Below, one piece after another: positions 10,908 to 21,255 of a stretch of DNA of 64,000 nt. Within the stretch, counting starts at the first letter, position 1, and each line of letters opens with the position of its first letter. A model generated the notes under the pieces. The model was not told the origin of the DNA and searched no databases. It was given only the letters and a program-made list of their open reading frames with translations. Source of the DNA: CAYVGO01 sp964450725 (lineage in GTDB: Bacteria; Bacteroidota; Bacteroidia; Bacteroidales; UBA932); assembly GCA_964450725.1 (NCBI GenBank), contig CAYVGO010000005.1:9961-73960 (forward strand), written 5' to 3'. Position numbers and translations under genes: made by a program.

Positions 10908-10953
10908 AAGAACTATGAATGAAGACATGTATTCTTTTCTATTCATAGTTCTT
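10908..10953 (-). other. Perfect 13-bp inverted repeat in the rpoB-rpoC spacer
   Basis: AAGAACTATGAAT (10908-10920) is exactly complementary to ATTCATAGTTCTT (10941-10953), with a 20-nt loop. It lies 11 bp after the rpoB stop. No clean U-run follows it on the minus strand, so an RNA-processing or stability element is as likely as an attenuator. Confidence 0.6.
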
Positions 10954-10963
10954 AATCCTTTTC

Positions 10964-13900
10964 TTAACTTAAAGTTACATTCAATGCCAAACCTCGTAAT
11001 TCATGCAGCAATACATTGAGTGACTCCGGGATTCCGGGAACAGGCATAGGATCGCCTTTTACGATAGCCTCGTAAGTCTTGGCTCGACCAAAAACATCAT
11101 CTGATTTCACCGTCAATATTTCTTGTAAAATATTTGCTGCACCAAAAGCTTCCAAAGCCCAAACCTCCATTTCTCCAAAACGCTGTCCTCCAAATTGAGC
11201 TTTACCACCTAAAGGTTGCTGAGTAATTAATGAATAAGGACCTATTGAACGAGAGTGCATTTTATCATCTACCATGTGTCCTAATTTCAACATATAAATT
11301 ACTCCGACTGTTGCCGGTTGGTCAAAACGTTCTCCTGTACCTCCGTCATACAAGTGTGTTTTTCCATAACGGGGTACACCTGCTTTTTCTGTATGATGAG
11401 TAATATCTTCTAATGTAGCACCATCAAAAATTGGAGTAGCAAAGGTCATTCCTAATTTTTGACCAGCCCATCCTAAAACAGTTTCATAGATTTGCCCCAA
11501 GTTCATACGAGAAGGTACACCTAAAGGATTTAAAACAATATCTACGATTGTTCCATCTTCCAAAAATGGCATATCTGCATCTCTTACAATTTTAGCAACA
11601 ATACCTTTATTACCGTGACGACCTGCCATTTTATCTCCCACCATAATTTTACGCTTTTTAGCGACATAAACTTTCGCCATTTGCATAATTCCGGAAGGTA
11701 ATTCATCTCCGATGGTCATATTATATTCTGCACGCTTTTCTTCAGCTTCTACTTCTTTATATTTAAGAATATAATTATTAATAGTATATTTTACTAAATC
11801 ATTAATACGAGTATCATCAGTCCAATTGGTTGCAGTAACATCAAGATAATTAATATCTTGTAACACCTTCGTCGTAAATTTACCACCCTTTGCCAACAAT
11901 TCAACTCCAAAATAATCTGTAACACGAGCTGAAGTCTTACCCTGTAAAATCGTTTGTAACTTTTCAACTAATGTTTTTTTCAATTTATCTTTCTTGTCAT
12001 TAAATTCATCTGTCAGTTTTTGTAGTTGAATTTTTTCCTGTCCTTTGTTTTTCTTATAATCTTTACGGGCAATAACACGTGAAAATAACTTGGTATCAAC
12101 AATAGTACCATATAATGATGGTGATGCTTTTAGCGATGCATCTTTTACATCTCCGGCTTTATCTCCAAAAATTGCACGTAGCAACTTTTCTTCCGGAGAA
12201 GCATCACTTTCGCCTTTGGGTGTAATTTTACCAATTAAAATATCTCCGGGTTTGATTTCTGCTCCAACTCTGACAACACCGTTTTCGTCTAAATCCTTAG
12301 TTGCTTCCTCACTTACATTAGGAATATCAGAAGTTAACTCTTCCATACCTCTTTTTGTATCACGAACCTCCATAATATATTCGTCAATACGTATTGAAGT
12401 AAATACATCTTCTCTTACTAACCTTTCCGATAGCACTATAGCATCTTCAAAGTTATATCCTTTCCATGGCATAAAAGCCACCTTCAAGTTTCTTCCAAGA
12501 GCCAATTCTCCGTTCTGAGTAGAATAACCTTCCGTCATCAAATCTCCGGCATGTACTTTGTCTCCTTTTTTCACCATTGGAACTAAGTTGATACAAGTAC
12601 TTTGATTGGTTTTTTGATATTTTGGCAATTTATGTACTGTAACTTCAGAGTCAAAACTTACTAATTTCTCATCTTCCGTCATATCATACTTGACATGTAT
12701 TTCGCGTGCATCAGCATAAACAACCTCTCCATTACGTAATGCCGTAATATGAATACGACTGTCTTTTGTCAATTCTCGTTCAACTCCTGTTCCCACGATT
12801 GGAGCTTCCGGACGAATAAGAGGTACTGCTTGGCGCATCATGTTTGCTCCCATCAAAGCTCGGTTAGCATCATCGTGTTCCAAGAATGGAATAAGCGAAG
12901 CCGCTATAGAAGCAATTTGATTAGGTGCAACGTCCATCAAATCAATTTGAGAAGGTTCATTGACCGGATAATCTCCTTCATAACGACATTTAACGCGACT
13001 CTCTACAAAAGAACCATCGTCCGTCAACTTTGCATTCGCTTGAGCAATAGTCATACCGTCTTCTTCTTCTGCACTCAAATAAACTAATCCTTTATTTGAC
13101 AAATCAACCTTACTGCTTTTAATTTTTCGATAAGGAGTTTCAATAAAACCAAGTTGATTTATTCGCGCATAAACACATAGAGAGGATATTAATCCGATAT
13201 TCGGACCTTCAGGTGTTTCTATAGGACAAAGACGACCATAATGCGTATAGTGTACGTCTCTCACCTCAAAACCCGCTCTATCTCTGGAAAGTCCTCCGGG
13301 TCCCAGAGCAGACAATCTACGTTTATGGGTCATTTCCGCCAAAGGATTGGTTTGATCCATAAACTGAGACAATTGATTTGTCCCAAAAAATGTATTAATG
13401 ACAGAAGAGAGTGTTTTGGCATTAATCAAATCTGTAGGAGCAAATACTTCATTATCTCTTACATTCATCCGTTCTCTAATCGTACGCGCCATACGTGCCA
13501 AACCTACACTAAATTGACCGGCCAATTGTTCTCCAACCGTACGAACACGGCGATTACTAAGATGGTCAATATCATCAACTTCCGCTTTTTGATTGATGAG
13601 TTGAATCAAGTATTTAATAATCCCAATGATATCATCTCGGGTAAGTACCCTTACATCGGGTGAAATTTCATGTTTTAATTTTTTATTAATTCTGAAACGA
13701 CCTACATCTCCTAAATCATAGCGTTTTTCAGAAAAAAACAATTTATCTATCACATCACGTGCCGTTGCTTCATCCGGTGGTTCGGCACTGCGTAATTGAC
13801 GATAAATATATAAAACAGCTTCTTGTTCAGAATTACAAGGATCTTTACGTAAAGTATTTAAAACTATAGAATTTTCAGACGATGTTACTGAGTCTTTATG

Positions 13901-14785
13901 TAGAAGTATAGATTCGATTTCCGCATCTAAAATCATATCAATATGATGTTCTTCAAGTACGGTTTCACGATCCAATATAATTTCATTACGTTCTATTGCC
14001 ACAACTTCTCCGGTATCTTCGTCCACAAAATCTTCTACCCAAGATTTTAAAACTCTGGCGGCTAAACGTTTACCTACTGATTCTTCTAAAATTTTACGAG
14101 ATACTTTGACTTCTAAAGCCAAGTCAAAAATTTCTAATATCTCTTTGTCACTTTTATAACCAATTACCCGTAACAAAGTAGTTACAGGTAATTTCTTTTT
14201 TCTATCAATATAAGCATACATAACATTGCTTATATCTGTAGCAAATTCTATCCACGAACCTTTAAAAGGAATGATTCGTGCTGAATAAAGTTTTGTGCCG
14301 TTAGCATGAACACTTTGACCAAAAAATACACCGGGAGAACGGTGTAACTGAGATACAACAACCCGCTCTGCGCCATTGATAACAAAGGTTCCGCGAGGTG
14401 TCATGTAAGGTATAGGACCTAAAAAAACATCTTGTACCAATGTTTCAAAATCTTCATGTTCAACATCAGTACAATATAATTTAAGTTTTGCTTTTAATGG
14501 AACGCTATAGGTTAAACCACGTTCCAAACATTCCTCTATCGTATATCGAGGAGGATCTATAAAATAATCAAGAAATTCTAATACAAAGTTATTTCGAGTA
14601 TCAGAGATAGGAAAATTTTCCTGAAAAACCTTAAATAATCCTTCATTTTTTCTATTTTCAGGAGTAGTGTCTAATTGAAAAAAATCGTGAAATGATTTAA
14701 GTTGAACTTCCAAGAAATCGGGATGTAGTGATTTTCCAGGTATGGAAGAAAAGGTTTTACGGTCTATTGACTGACTTTGGAGCAT
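10964..14785 (-). CDS. rpoB: DNA-directed RNA polymerase subunit beta
   Basis: The 1273-residue second-largest subunit of core RNA polymerase. The rifampicin region is visible as [19 protein letters not shown] followed by [25 protein letters not shown]. The residues there look wild type: Gln and Asp of QFMDQ, His of THKRR, Arg of KRR and Ser of RLSAL are all present. The C-terminal part has GRHGNKG and the [21 protein letters not shown] switch/clamp motif. It follows rplL by 95 bp with an attenuator-like hairpin between them. Confidence 0.98.
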   Translation of the reverse strand: MLQSQSIDRKTFSSIPGKSLHPDFLEVQLKSFHDFFQLDTTPENRKNEGLFKVFQENFPISDTRNNFVLEFLDYFIDPPRYTIEECLERGLTYSVPLKAKLKLYCTDVEHEDFETLVQDVFLGPIPYMTPRGTFVINGAERVVVSQLHRSPGVFFGQSVHANGTKLYSARIIPFKGSWIEFATDISNVMYAYIDRKKKLPVTTLLRVIGYKSDKEILEIFDLALEVKVSRKILEESVGKRLAARVLKSWVEDFVDEDTGEVVAIERNEIILDRETVLEEHHIDMILDAEIESILLHKDSVTSSENSIVLNTLRKDPCNSEQEAVLYIYRQLRSAEPPDEATARDVIDKLFFSEKRYDLGDVGRFRINKKLKHEISPDVRVLTRDDIIGIIKYLIQLINQKAEVDDIDHLSNRRVRTVGEQLAGQFSVGLARMARTIRERMNVRDNEVFAPTDLINAKTLSSVINTFFGTNQLSQFMDQTNPLAEMTHKRRLSALGPGGLSRDRAGFEVRDVHYTHYGRLCPIETPEGPNIGLISSLCVYARINQLGFIETPYRKIKSSKVDLSNKGLVYLSAEEEDGMTIAQANAKLTDDGSFVESRVKCRYEGDYPVNEPSQIDLMDVAPNQIASIAASLIPFLEHDDANRALMGANMMRQAVPLIRPEAPIVGTGVERELTKDSRIHITALRNGEVVYADAREIHVKYDMTEDEKLVSFDSEVTVHKLPKYQKTNQSTCINLVPMVKKGDKVHAGDLMTEGYSTQNGELALGRNLKVAFMPWKGYNFEDAIVLSERLVREDVFTSIRIDEYIMEVRDTKRGMEELTSDIPNVSEEATKDLDENGVVRVGAEIKPGDILIGKITPKGESDASPEEKLLRAIFGDKAGDVKDASLKASPSLYGTIVDTKLFSRVIARKDYKKNKGQEKIQLQKLTDEFNDKKDKLKKTLVEKLQTILQGKTSARVTDYFGVELLAKGGKFTTKVLQDINYLDVTATNWTDDTRINDLVKYTINNYILKYKEVEAEEKRAEYNMTIGDELPSGIMQMAKVYVAKKRKIMVGDKMAGRHGNKGIVAKIVRDADMPFLEDGTIVDIVLNPLGVPSRMNLGQIYETVLGWAGQKLGMTFATPIFDGATLEDITHHTEKAGVPRYGKTHLYDGGTGERFDQPATVGVIYMLKLGHMVDDKMHSRSIGPYSLITQQPLGGKAQFGGQRFGEMEVWALEAFGAANILQEILTVKSDDVFGRAKTYEAIVKGDPMPVPGIPESLNVLLHELRGLALNVTLS

Positions 14786-14829
14786 ACTACGCTAAAATTT
14801 TAGATATAAAACAAGAAAACACAGAAAAC

Positions 14830-14859
14830 AAACTTGGAAGTACAAAAACTCCCAAGTTT
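14830..14859 (-). terminator. Attenuator-like hairpin between rplL and rpoB
   Basis: AAACTTGGAAGT (14830-14841) pairs with ACTCCCAAGTTT (14848-14859) apart from one A/C mismatch, with a 6-nt loop. The sequence after it on the minus strand is U-rich but has no uninterrupted run. The position matches the rplL-rpoB attenuator of other bacteria, which lowers rpoBC relative to ribosomal-protein expression. Partial termination is inferred. Confidence 0.6.
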
Positions 14860-14880
14860 GATACAAAATCTAAACCTATC

Positions 14881-15264
14881 TTATTTCACTTCTACGGTAG
14901 CACCTGCTTCTTCTAATTGTTTTTTAATACCTTCTGCTTCTACTTTTGAAACTTTTTCTTTCAAAGGTTTTGGTGCTGCATCTACTAAATCTTTAGCTTC
15001 TTTCAAGCCAAGGCCTGTAATATCTTTTACAACTTTTACAACATTAAGTTTACTTGCACCTGCAGATGTAAGAATTACATCAAATTCAGTTTGCTCTGCT
15101 GCTGCCGCTGCTGCACCACCACCGGCTCCCGGTGCTGCTGCCACTGCTACCGCAGCTGCTGCTGGTTCAATACCATATTCTTCTTTTAAGATTTTTCCTA
15201 ATTCTACCGCTTCTTTTACAGTTAAATTCACTAATTCTTCTGCTAATTTTTTTACATCAGCCAT
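14881..15264 (-). CDS. rplL: 50S ribosomal protein L7/L12
   Basis: The 127-residue stalk protein that recruits translational GTPases. The N-terminal dimerisation domain is followed by a flexible hinge rich in Ala and Gly (about residues 35-58). The C-terminal factor-binding domain contains [24 protein letters not shown]. The alanine codons in the hinge make a locally GC-rich GCN-repeat tract. It is part of the rplK-rplA-rplJ-rplL cluster, 87 bp after rplJ. Confidence 0.98.
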   Translation of the reverse strand: MADVKKLAEELVNLTVKEAVELGKILKEEYGIEPAAAAVAVAAAPGAGGGAAAAAAEQTEFDVILTSAGASKLNVVKVVKDITGLGLKEAKDLVDAAPKPLKEKVSKVEAEGIKKQLEEAGATVEVK

Positions 15265-15351
15265 TGTATTCTATTTTTAAAGTAAAACAAATTTAATTAT
15301 TTTCACTACATCTTATGGTTTAGTGTGTAGTCAACTATCGTAATTACAAAA

Positions 15352-15876
15352 TTATGAAGCACGCTCTTCCAATGTTTTAACAATACCGGCTATCTTTCCG
15401 CCACCACCACTTTGTAGTGCCGAAATAATATTTCGTGCAGGTGATTGTAACATCGCAATGATATCGCCTATTAATTCCTCGCGTGTCTTCAAGTTTACTA
15501 ATGAATCCAAACTTTCCTTACCAATATAAATACACTCTTGAACATAAGCTGATTTTAATTGGGGTTTGGGTGAAACTTTACTGAATTCTTTGATGAGTTT
15601 AGCCGGTGCATTTACAACATCACTAAATAATACGGCTGTTGTACCTGTCAGAGTTGAAACTAACTCTTCTTGTGCCAGTCCAATACGCTCTAAAGCAATA
15701 CGTAATAATGTATTTTTAACAATAACCATACGTACATTACTTTGAAAACAAAGACGACGTAAATCTGCTGTTTTTTGCGCATTTAGACCTTCTGCATCCG
15801 TAATATAAAAATTAGGTTGTGCTTCAATATAACCAACTAATCTATCAATAATAATGCCTTTTTCTTCTTTTGTCAT
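15352..15876 (-). CDS. rplJ: 50S ribosomal protein L10
   Basis: The 174-residue base of the ribosomal stalk, which binds 23S rRNA through its N-terminal domain and L7/L12 dimers through its C-terminal helix. Conserved segments include MVIVKNTLLRIALE and TGTTAVLFSD, followed by a C-terminal helix. Only 27 bp separate it from rplA, leaving no room for an L10-type autoregulatory leader directly upstream, so any such control would have to act elsewhere. Confidence 0.97.
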   Translation of the reverse strand: MTKEEKGIIIDRLVGYIEAQPNFYITDAEGLNAQKTADLRRLCFQSNVRMVIVKNTLLRIALERIGLAQEELVSTLTGTTAVLFSDVVNAPAKLIKEFSKVSPKPQLKSAYVQECIYIGKESLDSLVNLKTREELIGDIIAMLQSPARNIISALQSGGGGKIAGIVKTLEERAS

Positions 15877-15903
15877 AATCGTTGAGTTTTGAATATTAGT
15901 TGA

Positions 15904-16593
15904 TTACTGTACCGTCTTTACATCAATGGGTAAACTCGGACTCATTGTACTGGATAAATAGATTGATTTAATGTAAGTTCCTTTGGTGGTAGAGGGTTTT
16001 AATTTGATAATCGTATTTAAAAGTTCGATTGTATTATCTGCCAATTTCTGGCTATCAAAACTTACTCGACCAATACTTGTATGTACAATACCTGTTTTAT
16101 CAACTTTAAAATCAATTTTACCTGATTTTATATCTAATACTGCTTTACCTACATCCATTGTTACCGTACCTGTTTTAGGATTAGGCATCAACCCTCTGGG
16201 ACCTAAAATCTTTCCTAAGGCGCCTAACTTACCCATTACTGAGGGCATGGTAATAATAACATCAACATCTGTCCATCCTGCTTTAATTTTGTTGATATAC
16301 TCATCTAATCCTACATAATCTGCTCCGGCTTCTTTAGCCTCAGCTTCTTTGTCGGGAGAGCATAGTACTAATACGCGCATAACTTTGCCGGTTCCATGAG
16401 GAAGGCTTACTACACCGCGTACCATTTGATTTGCTTTTTTGGGATCTACTCCTAAACGAACTGCTATATCTACAGAAGCATCAAAATTAGTATAAGAAAT
16501 TTCTTTCACTAATTTACTGGCCTCTTCAATAGTATATAACTTATCTTTAACGAGTTTATCCGCTATTGCTTTTTGTTTTTTTGTTAACTTCAT
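15904..16593 (-). CDS. rplA: 50S ribosomal protein L1
   Basis: The 229-residue protein of the mobile L1 stalk, which binds 23S rRNA and helps release E-site tRNA. The conserved [14 protein letters not shown] signature lies in the middle of the protein, and the typical RVLVLC and VIHTS-like strands are present (here [12 protein letters not shown]). It sits 30 bp downstream of rplK in the usual order. Confidence 0.98.
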   Translation of the reverse strand: MKLTKKQKAIADKLVKDKLYTIEEASKLVKEISYTNFDASVDIAVRLGVDPKKANQMVRGVVSLPHGTGKVMRVLVLCSPDKEAEAKEAGADYVGLDEYINKIKAGWTDVDVIITMPSVMGKLGALGKILGPRGLMPNPKTGTVTMDVGKAVLDIKSGKIDFKVDKTGIVHTSIGRVSFDSQKLADNTIELLNTIIKLKPSTTKGTYIKSIYLSSTMSPSLPIDVKTVQ

Positions 16594-16623
16594 TGCTTTC
16601 TAAAAATTAAGTAACGAAATCCT

Positions 16624-17061
16624 TTAACCCGGAAATTCACCTTTGACTTCAATGCCCATACTTCGCGCAGTCCCTGCAACCATTCTCATGGCTGCTTCTA
16701 CTGTAAATGCATTCATATCGGGCATTTTTTCCTGTGCAATTTGGCGAACTTGTTCCCATGTTACCGAAGCCACTTTTTTGCGATTCGGCTCCGCAGAACC
16801 TGAAGAAATCTTTGCCATTTCTTTCAACTGTACTGCCACAGGGGGTTCTTTAATAATGAATTCAAACGATTTATCGGTGTACACCGTAATAACAACAGGT
16901 AAAACTTTCCCGGCTTTATTTTGTGTACGAGCGTTAAACTGCTTGCAAAAATCCATAATATTTACTCCCTTAGATCCTAATGCAGGACCTATGGGTGGCG
17001 AAGGATTTGCTGCACCTCCTTTGACTTGCAATTTAATGAATCCGCTTATTTCTTTTGCCAT
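16624..17061 (-). CDS. rplK: 50S ribosomal protein L11
   Basis: The 145-residue protein of the GTPase-associated centre, needed for stringent-response activation by stalled ribosomes in many bacteria. The N-terminal [24 protein letters not shown] motif (Pro-rich thiostrepton-contact helix) and the C-terminal rRNA-binding domain ending in MGIEVKG are both present. It follows nusG by 87 bp. Confidence 0.98.
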   Translation of the reverse strand: MAKEISGFIKLQVKGGAANPSPPIGPALGSKGVNIMDFCKQFNARTQNKAGKVLPVVITVYTDKSFEFIIKEPPVAVQLKEMAKISSGSAEPNRKKVASVTWEQVRQIAQEKMPDMNAFTVEAAMRMVAGTARSMGIEVKGEFPG

Positions 17062-17148
17062 ATTCTCAGTGCTGTTTAAACATTATGATATATTGTTTGG
17101 TGGAAGCCCAAATATATCGTTATATAATAGTGTGCGTAACTGCCTTAA

Positions 17149-17712
17149 TTATTCTCTTTCTACTTGTAAAAAACTCAATTCTAATGGTGTTTTACGTCCA
17201 AAAATTTTCACCATCACTTTCAATTTTTTCTTATCTTCATTCACTTCCTCAATTGTTCCATAGAAACTGGCAAAAGGTCCATCAATAACTTTTACCGTTT
17301 CACCAATGCAAAATGGTTCTTCATTAACTTCTGTACTATCTAACGTTTGGTCAAAACGACCTAACATCTTATCAACTTCTGAAGAACGTAAAGGTATTGG
17401 TTTACGTGATGTCTTTGAGCCGTCACTTAAAAATCCAATAACATTAGGTATATTGATTAGTATATGTTCTGTTTCTCCGACTAATTGTGCTTCAATAAAA
17501 ACATAACCAGGATAAAAAATACGTTCTCTATTGACTTTTTTCCCGTTGCGAATTTGAAAAACTTTATCAGAAGGAATGAGAACCTGAGACACAAGACCAT
17601 CTCCTAAATGGCCTTGTTTGATATGAAGTTCAATATATTCCTTAACCTTCTTTTCTTTACCTCCAATAGTACGCAAAACATACCATTTGAATTCGTTTTC
17701 TTTTTCCGCCAT
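17149..17712 (-). CDS. nusG: Transcription termination/antitermination protein NusG
   Basis: The 187-residue NusG has an N-terminal NGN domain starting at KWYVLRTIGGKEKKV, with YPGYVFIEA, that binds RNA polymerase. A C-terminal KOW domain has the sequence GETVKVIDGPFASFYGTIEEV and contacts Rho or S10. It is the gene after secE, 23 bp downstream. Confidence 0.97.
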   Translation of the reverse strand: MAEKENEFKWYVLRTIGGKEKKVKEYIELHIKQGHLGDGLVSQVLIPSDKVFQIRNGKKVNRERIFYPGYVFIEAQLVGETEHILINIPNVIGFLSDGSKTSRKPIPLRSSEVDKMLGRFDQTLDSTEVNEEPFCIGETVKVIDGPFASFYGTIEEVNEDKKKLKVMVKIFGRKTPLELSFLQVERE

Positions 17713-17735
17713 AAAGCCTTTTTTTGTGTTTTAAA

Positions 17736-17921
17736 TTAATTAGCAGGAGGAAAAAATAACTTCATAATATTTTCAAAGGATATATCCATTGTCGCAATAA
17801 TAATGGCGATAATAAGAGAGGCCACCATCACTAAAACAGCACTTGATTGTAATGAAGACCACGACGGCCAACTTACTTTACCTCCAACTAATTCCTTGTA
17901 AGATTCTTTGAAATATCCCAT
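17736..17921 (-). CDS. secE: Preprotein translocase subunit SecE
   Basis: The 61-residue short form of SecE, with an amphipathic N-terminal helix (ESYKELVGGKVSWPSW) and one transmembrane helix (about residues 29-50). It stabilises SecY in the inner membrane. The identification rests on size, the KVSWPSW motif and its fixed place between tRNA-Trp and nusG. Confidence 0.93.
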   Translation of the reverse strand: MGYFKESYKELVGGKVSWPSWSSLQSSAVLVMVASLIIAIIIATMDISFENIMKLFFPPAN

Positions 17922-17958
17922 ATTTTTAATTATTGAAAATAATACAACTTTTTGCTTG

Positions 17959-18029
17959 CAGGAGCAGAGAGAATCGAACTCCCACCAGCGGTTTTGGAGA
18001 CCGCTGTTCTACCATTAAACTATGCTCCT
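17959..18029 (-). tRNA. tRNA-Trp (anticodon CCA)
   Basis: A full cloverleaf on the minus strand with acceptor stem AGGAGCA/TGCTCCT, T-arm GGGAGTTCGATTCTC and anticodon loop CTCCAAA. The 3' CCA is not encoded. It lies between tuf and secE. Confidence 0.96.
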
Positions 18030-18097
18030 ATGAAAAAAGGACTATTCCTCTCTTTAACAAGAGAAATAGATCCTTTATGAATAAGTTTCAAAATGAC

Positions 18098-19285
18098 TTA
18101 CTTAATAATTTTTGTGATTTGACCTGCTCCAACTGTTCTACCTCCTTCTCGGATTGCAAATCTCAAACCTTCATTAATCGCTACGGGATAAATTAATGTT
18201 ACATTTACATTAACATTATCTCCGGGCATTACCATTTCTACTCCTTCTGGTAAAGAAACTTCTCCAGTTACGTCTAAGGTTCTCAAATAGAACTGTGGAC
18301 GATACTTATTATGGAATGGTGTATGACGACCTCCTTCTTCTTTTTTCAAGACATATATTGATGCTTCAAATGTAGTGTGGGGTGTAATAGTTCCGGGTTT
18401 AACAATAACCATACCTCTACGGATTTCTTTTTTGTCAATACCACGTAACAATAATCCAACATTATCTCCGGCTTCTCCTTTGTCCAAAATTTTTCTGAAC
18501 ATTTCTACTCCTGTACAAGTTGATTTTTTAGGTTTTTCTCCTAATCCTACAATCTCCACTTCATTACCTGTTTCAATAATTCCGGTTTCTATTCTACCTG
18601 TCGCAACTGTTCCTCTTCCGGTAATAGAAAATACATCTTCAACCGGCATCAAAAATGGCTTATCAATATCACGTTTTGGTAATTCAATGTAAGTATCTAC
18701 GGCATCCATCAACTCCATAATTTTTTCTTCCCATTTTGCATCGCCGTTTAATCCTCCTAAAGCAGAACCTCGGATAACCGGAGTATTGTCTCCATCGAAT
18801 TTGTAGAAACTCAACAATTCACGTACTTCCATTTCTACTAAATCCAACATTTCAGGATCATCAACAGCATCTACTTTATTCATGAAAACCACAATACGAG
18901 GAACATTTACCTGACGTGCCAACAAAATGTGCTCACGAGTTTGAGGCATAGGTCCATCTGTAGCCGCAACTACTAAGATTGCACCATCCATTTGTGCCGC
19001 ACCTGTAACCATGTTTTTAACATAATCGGCGTGACCAGGACAATCAACGTGTGCATAGTGACGTTTTTCCGTTTGATATTCTACGTGTGACGTATTAATG
19101 GTAATACCGCGTTCTTTTTCTTCCGGTGCGTTATCTATTGAATCGAATGAACGAACTTCAGAAAAACCTTTTTTAGCTAATACGGTTGTAATAGCCGCGG
19201 TCAAGGTAGTTTTACCGTGGTCAACGTGTCCAATAGTACCGACATTGACGTGCGGTTTGGTTTTTTCAAATTTTTCCTTTGCCAT
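18098..19285 (-). CDS. tuf: Elongation factor Tu
   Basis: The 395-residue GTPase delivers aminoacyl-tRNA to the ribosome. G1 is GHVDHGKT at residues 19-26, G3 is DCPGHADY, G4 is NKVD and G5 is GSALGG. Domains 2 and 3 follow with no gaps. It is flanked by tRNA genes on both sides, the arrangement known for tufB operons. A second candidate -7 box (TAATTTTG, 19318-19325) lies just upstream, so it may also be transcribed from an internal promoter. Confidence 0.98.
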   Translation of the reverse strand: MAKEKFEKTKPHVNVGTIGHVDHGKTTLTAAITTVLAKKGFSEVRSFDSIDNAPEEKERGITINTSHVEYQTEKRHYAHVDCPGHADYVKNMVTGAAQMDGAILVVAATDGPMPQTREHILLARQVNVPRIVVFMNKVDAVDDPEMLDLVEMEVRELLSFYKFDGDNTPVIRGSALGGLNGDAKWEEKIMELMDAVDTYIELPKRDIDKPFLMPVEDVFSITGRGTVATGRIETGIIETGNEVEIVGLGEKPKKSTCTGVEMFRKILDKGEAGDNVGLLLRGIDKKEIRRGMVIVKPGTITPHTTFEASIYVLKKEEGGRHTPFHNKYRPQFYLRTLDVTGEVSLPEGVEMVMPGDNVNVNVTLIYPVAINEGLRFAIREGGRTVGAGQITKIIK

Positions 19286-19343
19286 ATTGCGTAATATTTT
19301 TTAAATAAAAGAAACTCCAAAATTAATCATTAACAAATAAATG

Positions 19344-19415
<72 letters not shown>

Positions 19416-19505
19416 AAATAAAATTGTTTGACGTAGTTTGAAGTATAGTTTGAATTTGTTCAGAGCAATTTCAAACGAAATCAAACAATTTCAAACTTAT
19501 TTTAG

Positions 19506-19578
19506 AGCGGAAGACGAGGTTCGAACCCGCGACCCTCAGCTTGGAAGGCTGATGCTCTACCGACTGAGCTACTTCCGC
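19506..19578 (-). tRNA. tRNA-Gly (anticodon TCC)
   Basis: Cloverleaf on the minus strand: acceptor GCGGAAG/CTTCCGC, anticodon stem-loop TCAGC-CTTCCAA-GCTGA, T-arm CGGGTTCGAACCTCG. Confidence 0.96.
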
Positions 19579-19587
19579 ATTATATCG

Positions 19588-19670
19588 TGGGGAGAGCAGG
19601 ATTCGAACCTACGAAAGCTTACGCTAACAGAGTTACAGTCTGCTCCATTTGGCCACTTTGGTATCTCCCC
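19588..19670 (-). tRNA. tRNA-Tyr (anticodon GTA)
   Basis: An 83-nt type II tRNA on the minus strand with a long variable arm. The acceptor is GGGGAGA/TCTCCCC and the anticodon loop is CTGTAAC, with the discriminator A expected for tRNA-Tyr. Confidence 0.96.
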
Positions 19671-19704
19671 CCTTAATATTTCAATTTAAATCCTGAAAAC
19701 TTTG

Positions 19705-19778
19705 AGCCGATGGAGGGATTCGAACCCCCGACCAGCTGATTACAAATCAGCTGCTCTGGCCAACTGAGCTACATCGGC
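19705..19778 (-). tRNA. tRNA-Thr (anticodon TGT)
   Basis: Cloverleaf on the minus strand: acceptor GCCGATG/CATCGGC, anticodon stem-loop GCTGA-TTTGTAA-TCAGC. It is the first gene of the tRNA-tuf-rpl-rpo operon. Confidence 0.96.
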
Positions 19779-19802
19779 GGCAGTATAATTTTCAAAGAGG
19801 TG

Positions 19803-19834
19803 CAAAGGTAATACTTTTTTTTTATCCTTCCAAA
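19803..19834 (-). promoter_or_regulatory. Promoter of the tRNA-tuf-secE-nusG-rpl-rpo operon
   Basis: On the minus strand TTTG (19831-19834) and TACCTTTG (19803-19810) match both boxes of the Bacteroidota promoter consensus with a 20-bp spacer that contains an A9 tract. The -7 box ends 24 bp before the first tRNA-Thr. Confidence 0.75.
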
Positions 19835-19863
19835 TTTTACGTCCAACACTTGCTGAAAATTAT

Positions 19864-20631
19864 TTATTCTTGCTTTTTGTAGATTAGTGCTGCACCTTTA
19901 ACAATTGCTGTAATTTCTTTAGTGGTTCTGTGTTGTTTATAAATCATTGTTTGAGACTTATCTTCTTTACTTGTTTCAAGATAAGTGAATGTGTATTTGA
20001 TACTATCCGTTTGAGGAATATCTTCAGTAATGTAAGTTCCTACCTTAAGTAAATCATTACCCAATAAGGTAACTCTTTCTATAAACTTTGAAGTATTATC
20101 AATATATAATATTGAACTTGTAATGATTTGGGGAAAAAAAGCCAAGGCTTTTGTATAACCTATAGTATCTGCTGCATCATGTATTAATGCCAGAGGTGGA
20201 AAAGTATATCCCAATTCACGCATGGTTGGAGGGGTTGTGGTAGGAATCAATGAGTCTTTTGGGGGGACTCTTTTAAGAATAGGAGCCATAGAACTCATCC
20301 TGATAGGTGTAAAATTAGGATTGACTACTTTAAATTCTTTTTCGGTGGGAGTTGCATTTTCCACTGTAATTTTTACTTTGATGGTTCCGGGTTGTGATAC
20401 TTTAATACTGTCTGAACCAACAATTTCGGCATCAGTACTTCCTTTACTTATCAATGTAAGTACGGGAGAAACCTTACTACCCGTAACAGTAATCATGGGT
20501 TTGTTTTTTCCGACAAATAAAAATTGCTCCGGAGCATTGATAGTAATACTGTCATCGTACTTCTTGGTTTCTGCACATTGATAAGATAAAAAGCCTATGG
20601 CACATAGAAAAAGTAAAAAATTTCTTTTCAT
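19864..20631 (-). CDS. Putative lipoprotein with Ig-like N-terminal region, function unknown
   Basis: The 255-residue protein has a short export signal ending in LSYQC, a plausible although imperfect lipobox, so it is probably a membrane lipoprotein. Residues about 30-105 (APEQFLFVGKNKPMITVTG..., GTIKVKITVENATPT) look like a bacterial Ig-like beta-sandwich. The remainder matches no family I recognise. It is transcribed divergently from ygbA, from the TACTTTTG box at 20682-20689, and appears monocistronic. Confidence 0.6.
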   Translation of the reverse strand: MKRNFLLFLCAIGFLSYQCAETKKYDDSITINAPEQFLFVGKNKPMITVTGSKVSPVLTLISKGSTDAEIVGSDSIKVSQPGTIKVKITVENATPTEKEFKVVNPNFTPIRMSSMAPILKRVPPKDSLIPTTTPPTMRELGYTFPPLALIHDAADTIGYTKALAFFPQIITSSILYIDNTSKFIERVTLLGNDLLKVGTYITEDIPQTDSIKYTFTYLETSKEDKSQTMIYKQHRTTKEITAIVKGAALIYKKQE

Positions 20632-20666
20632 TTTGATGTATATTTAATTATTAGTATGCGTAAAGT

Positions 20667-20689
20667 CCTCTTAAAGAGGTGCAAAAGTA
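20667..20689 (-). promoter_or_regulatory. -7 box and start-site palindrome for the 19864-20631 lipoprotein gene
   Basis: TACTTTTG (20682-20689, minus strand) matches TAnnTTTG. Immediately downstream, at the expected transcription start, is the palindrome CCTCTT-A-AAGAGG (20667-20679). The sequence TTTGCACCTCTTT here is also present just after the -7 box of the tRNA-tuf operon promoter. Confidence 0.45.
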
Positions 20690-20764
20690 AGTTTTTTACT
20701 GCAATAATCCTAATGACATTTTGATTAAATAGATTATTGAATATTCGTTATATTAATTTAGATT

Positions 20765-20778
20765 TTGTAATTTTACAA
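20765..20778. promoter_or_regulatory. Palindrome TTGTAA-TT-TTACAA upstream of ygbA
   Basis: Two exact 6-bp arms separated by 2 bp lie 27 bp before the ygbA ATG. The shape suits a dimeric regulator, perhaps of the Crp/Fnr class, but no binding evidence can be read from the sequence. Confidence 0.4.
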
Positions 20779-20805
20779 TATGCGTGACTCTCAACATAGA
20801 ACGAA

Positions 20806-21111
20806 ATGAATAATTCATTACTCAGAAAACAACATTATGATAAAAAAGTAATGCGTATCATGATTTCAATGTATTGTCGTCGAAAGCACAAAACCAATAT
20901 ACTATGTCAAGATTGTTGCAACTTGTCAACTTACGCTTCCCATAAAATTGATAAATGCCCGTTAGGGCTTCATAAAACCTCTTGCCAAGACTGTAAAATT
21001 CATTGTTATACACCGGAAATGCGCGATAAAATAAAAAAAGTAATGCGATTTGCCGGTCCAAGAATGCTTTTTTTACACCCTCTTATAGCCATTTATCATT
21101 TGTTAAAATAA
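20806..21111 (+). CDS. ygbA: YgbA-type nitrous-oxide-stimulated-promoter family protein
   Basis: The 101-residue protein carries eight cysteines (24, 34, 37, 38, 51, 60, 63, 67) in the pattern ILCQDCCNL...CPLG...SCQDCKIHCYTPEMR. I recognise this as the YgbA family, whose genes are induced by nitric oxide or nitrosative stress in enterobacteria. The cysteine pattern suggests a metal centre. The C-terminal part (RFAGPRMLFLHPLIAIYHLLK) is typical. The gene is preceded by a palindrome and followed by a Crp/Fnr-family regulator, which suits a stress-response role, although its biochemical function is not established. Confidence 0.8.
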   Translation: MNNSLLRKQHYDKKVMRIMISMYCRRKHKTNILCQDCCNLSTYASHKIDKCPLGLHKTSCQDCKIHCYTPEMRDKIKKVMRFAGPRMLFLHPLIAIYHLLK

Positions 21112-21226
21112 ATAACTTAGCAGAAAGCGAAAAAGAGCAAAGCGAATCGGAAAAAATATAGTTCTATTTCATTGGTTATTAAGCAAAAAGGTGTGAAGTT
21201 GGTGAATAATTAACCTCAGTTTTTTG

Positions 21227-21234
21227 TACCTTTG
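21227..21234 (+). promoter_or_regulatory. -7 box (TACCTTTG) of the Crp/Fnr-family gene
   Basis: An exact TAnnTTTG match. Transcription would start about 21241, which excludes the in-frame upstream codon at 21232 and points to the ATG at 21256. Confidence 0.5.
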
Positions 21235-21255
21235 TATTCACAAACGGATTATAGT

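Noticed and set aside
14834..15280. 148-codon plus-strand open frame opposite rplL
   Set aside because: It is the antisense shadow of the Ala-rich L7/L12 hinge.
15305..15331. ACTACA/TGTAGT inverted repeat between rplJ and rplL
   Set aside because: It has only 6 bp with a 15-nt loop and no U-run, too weak to call.
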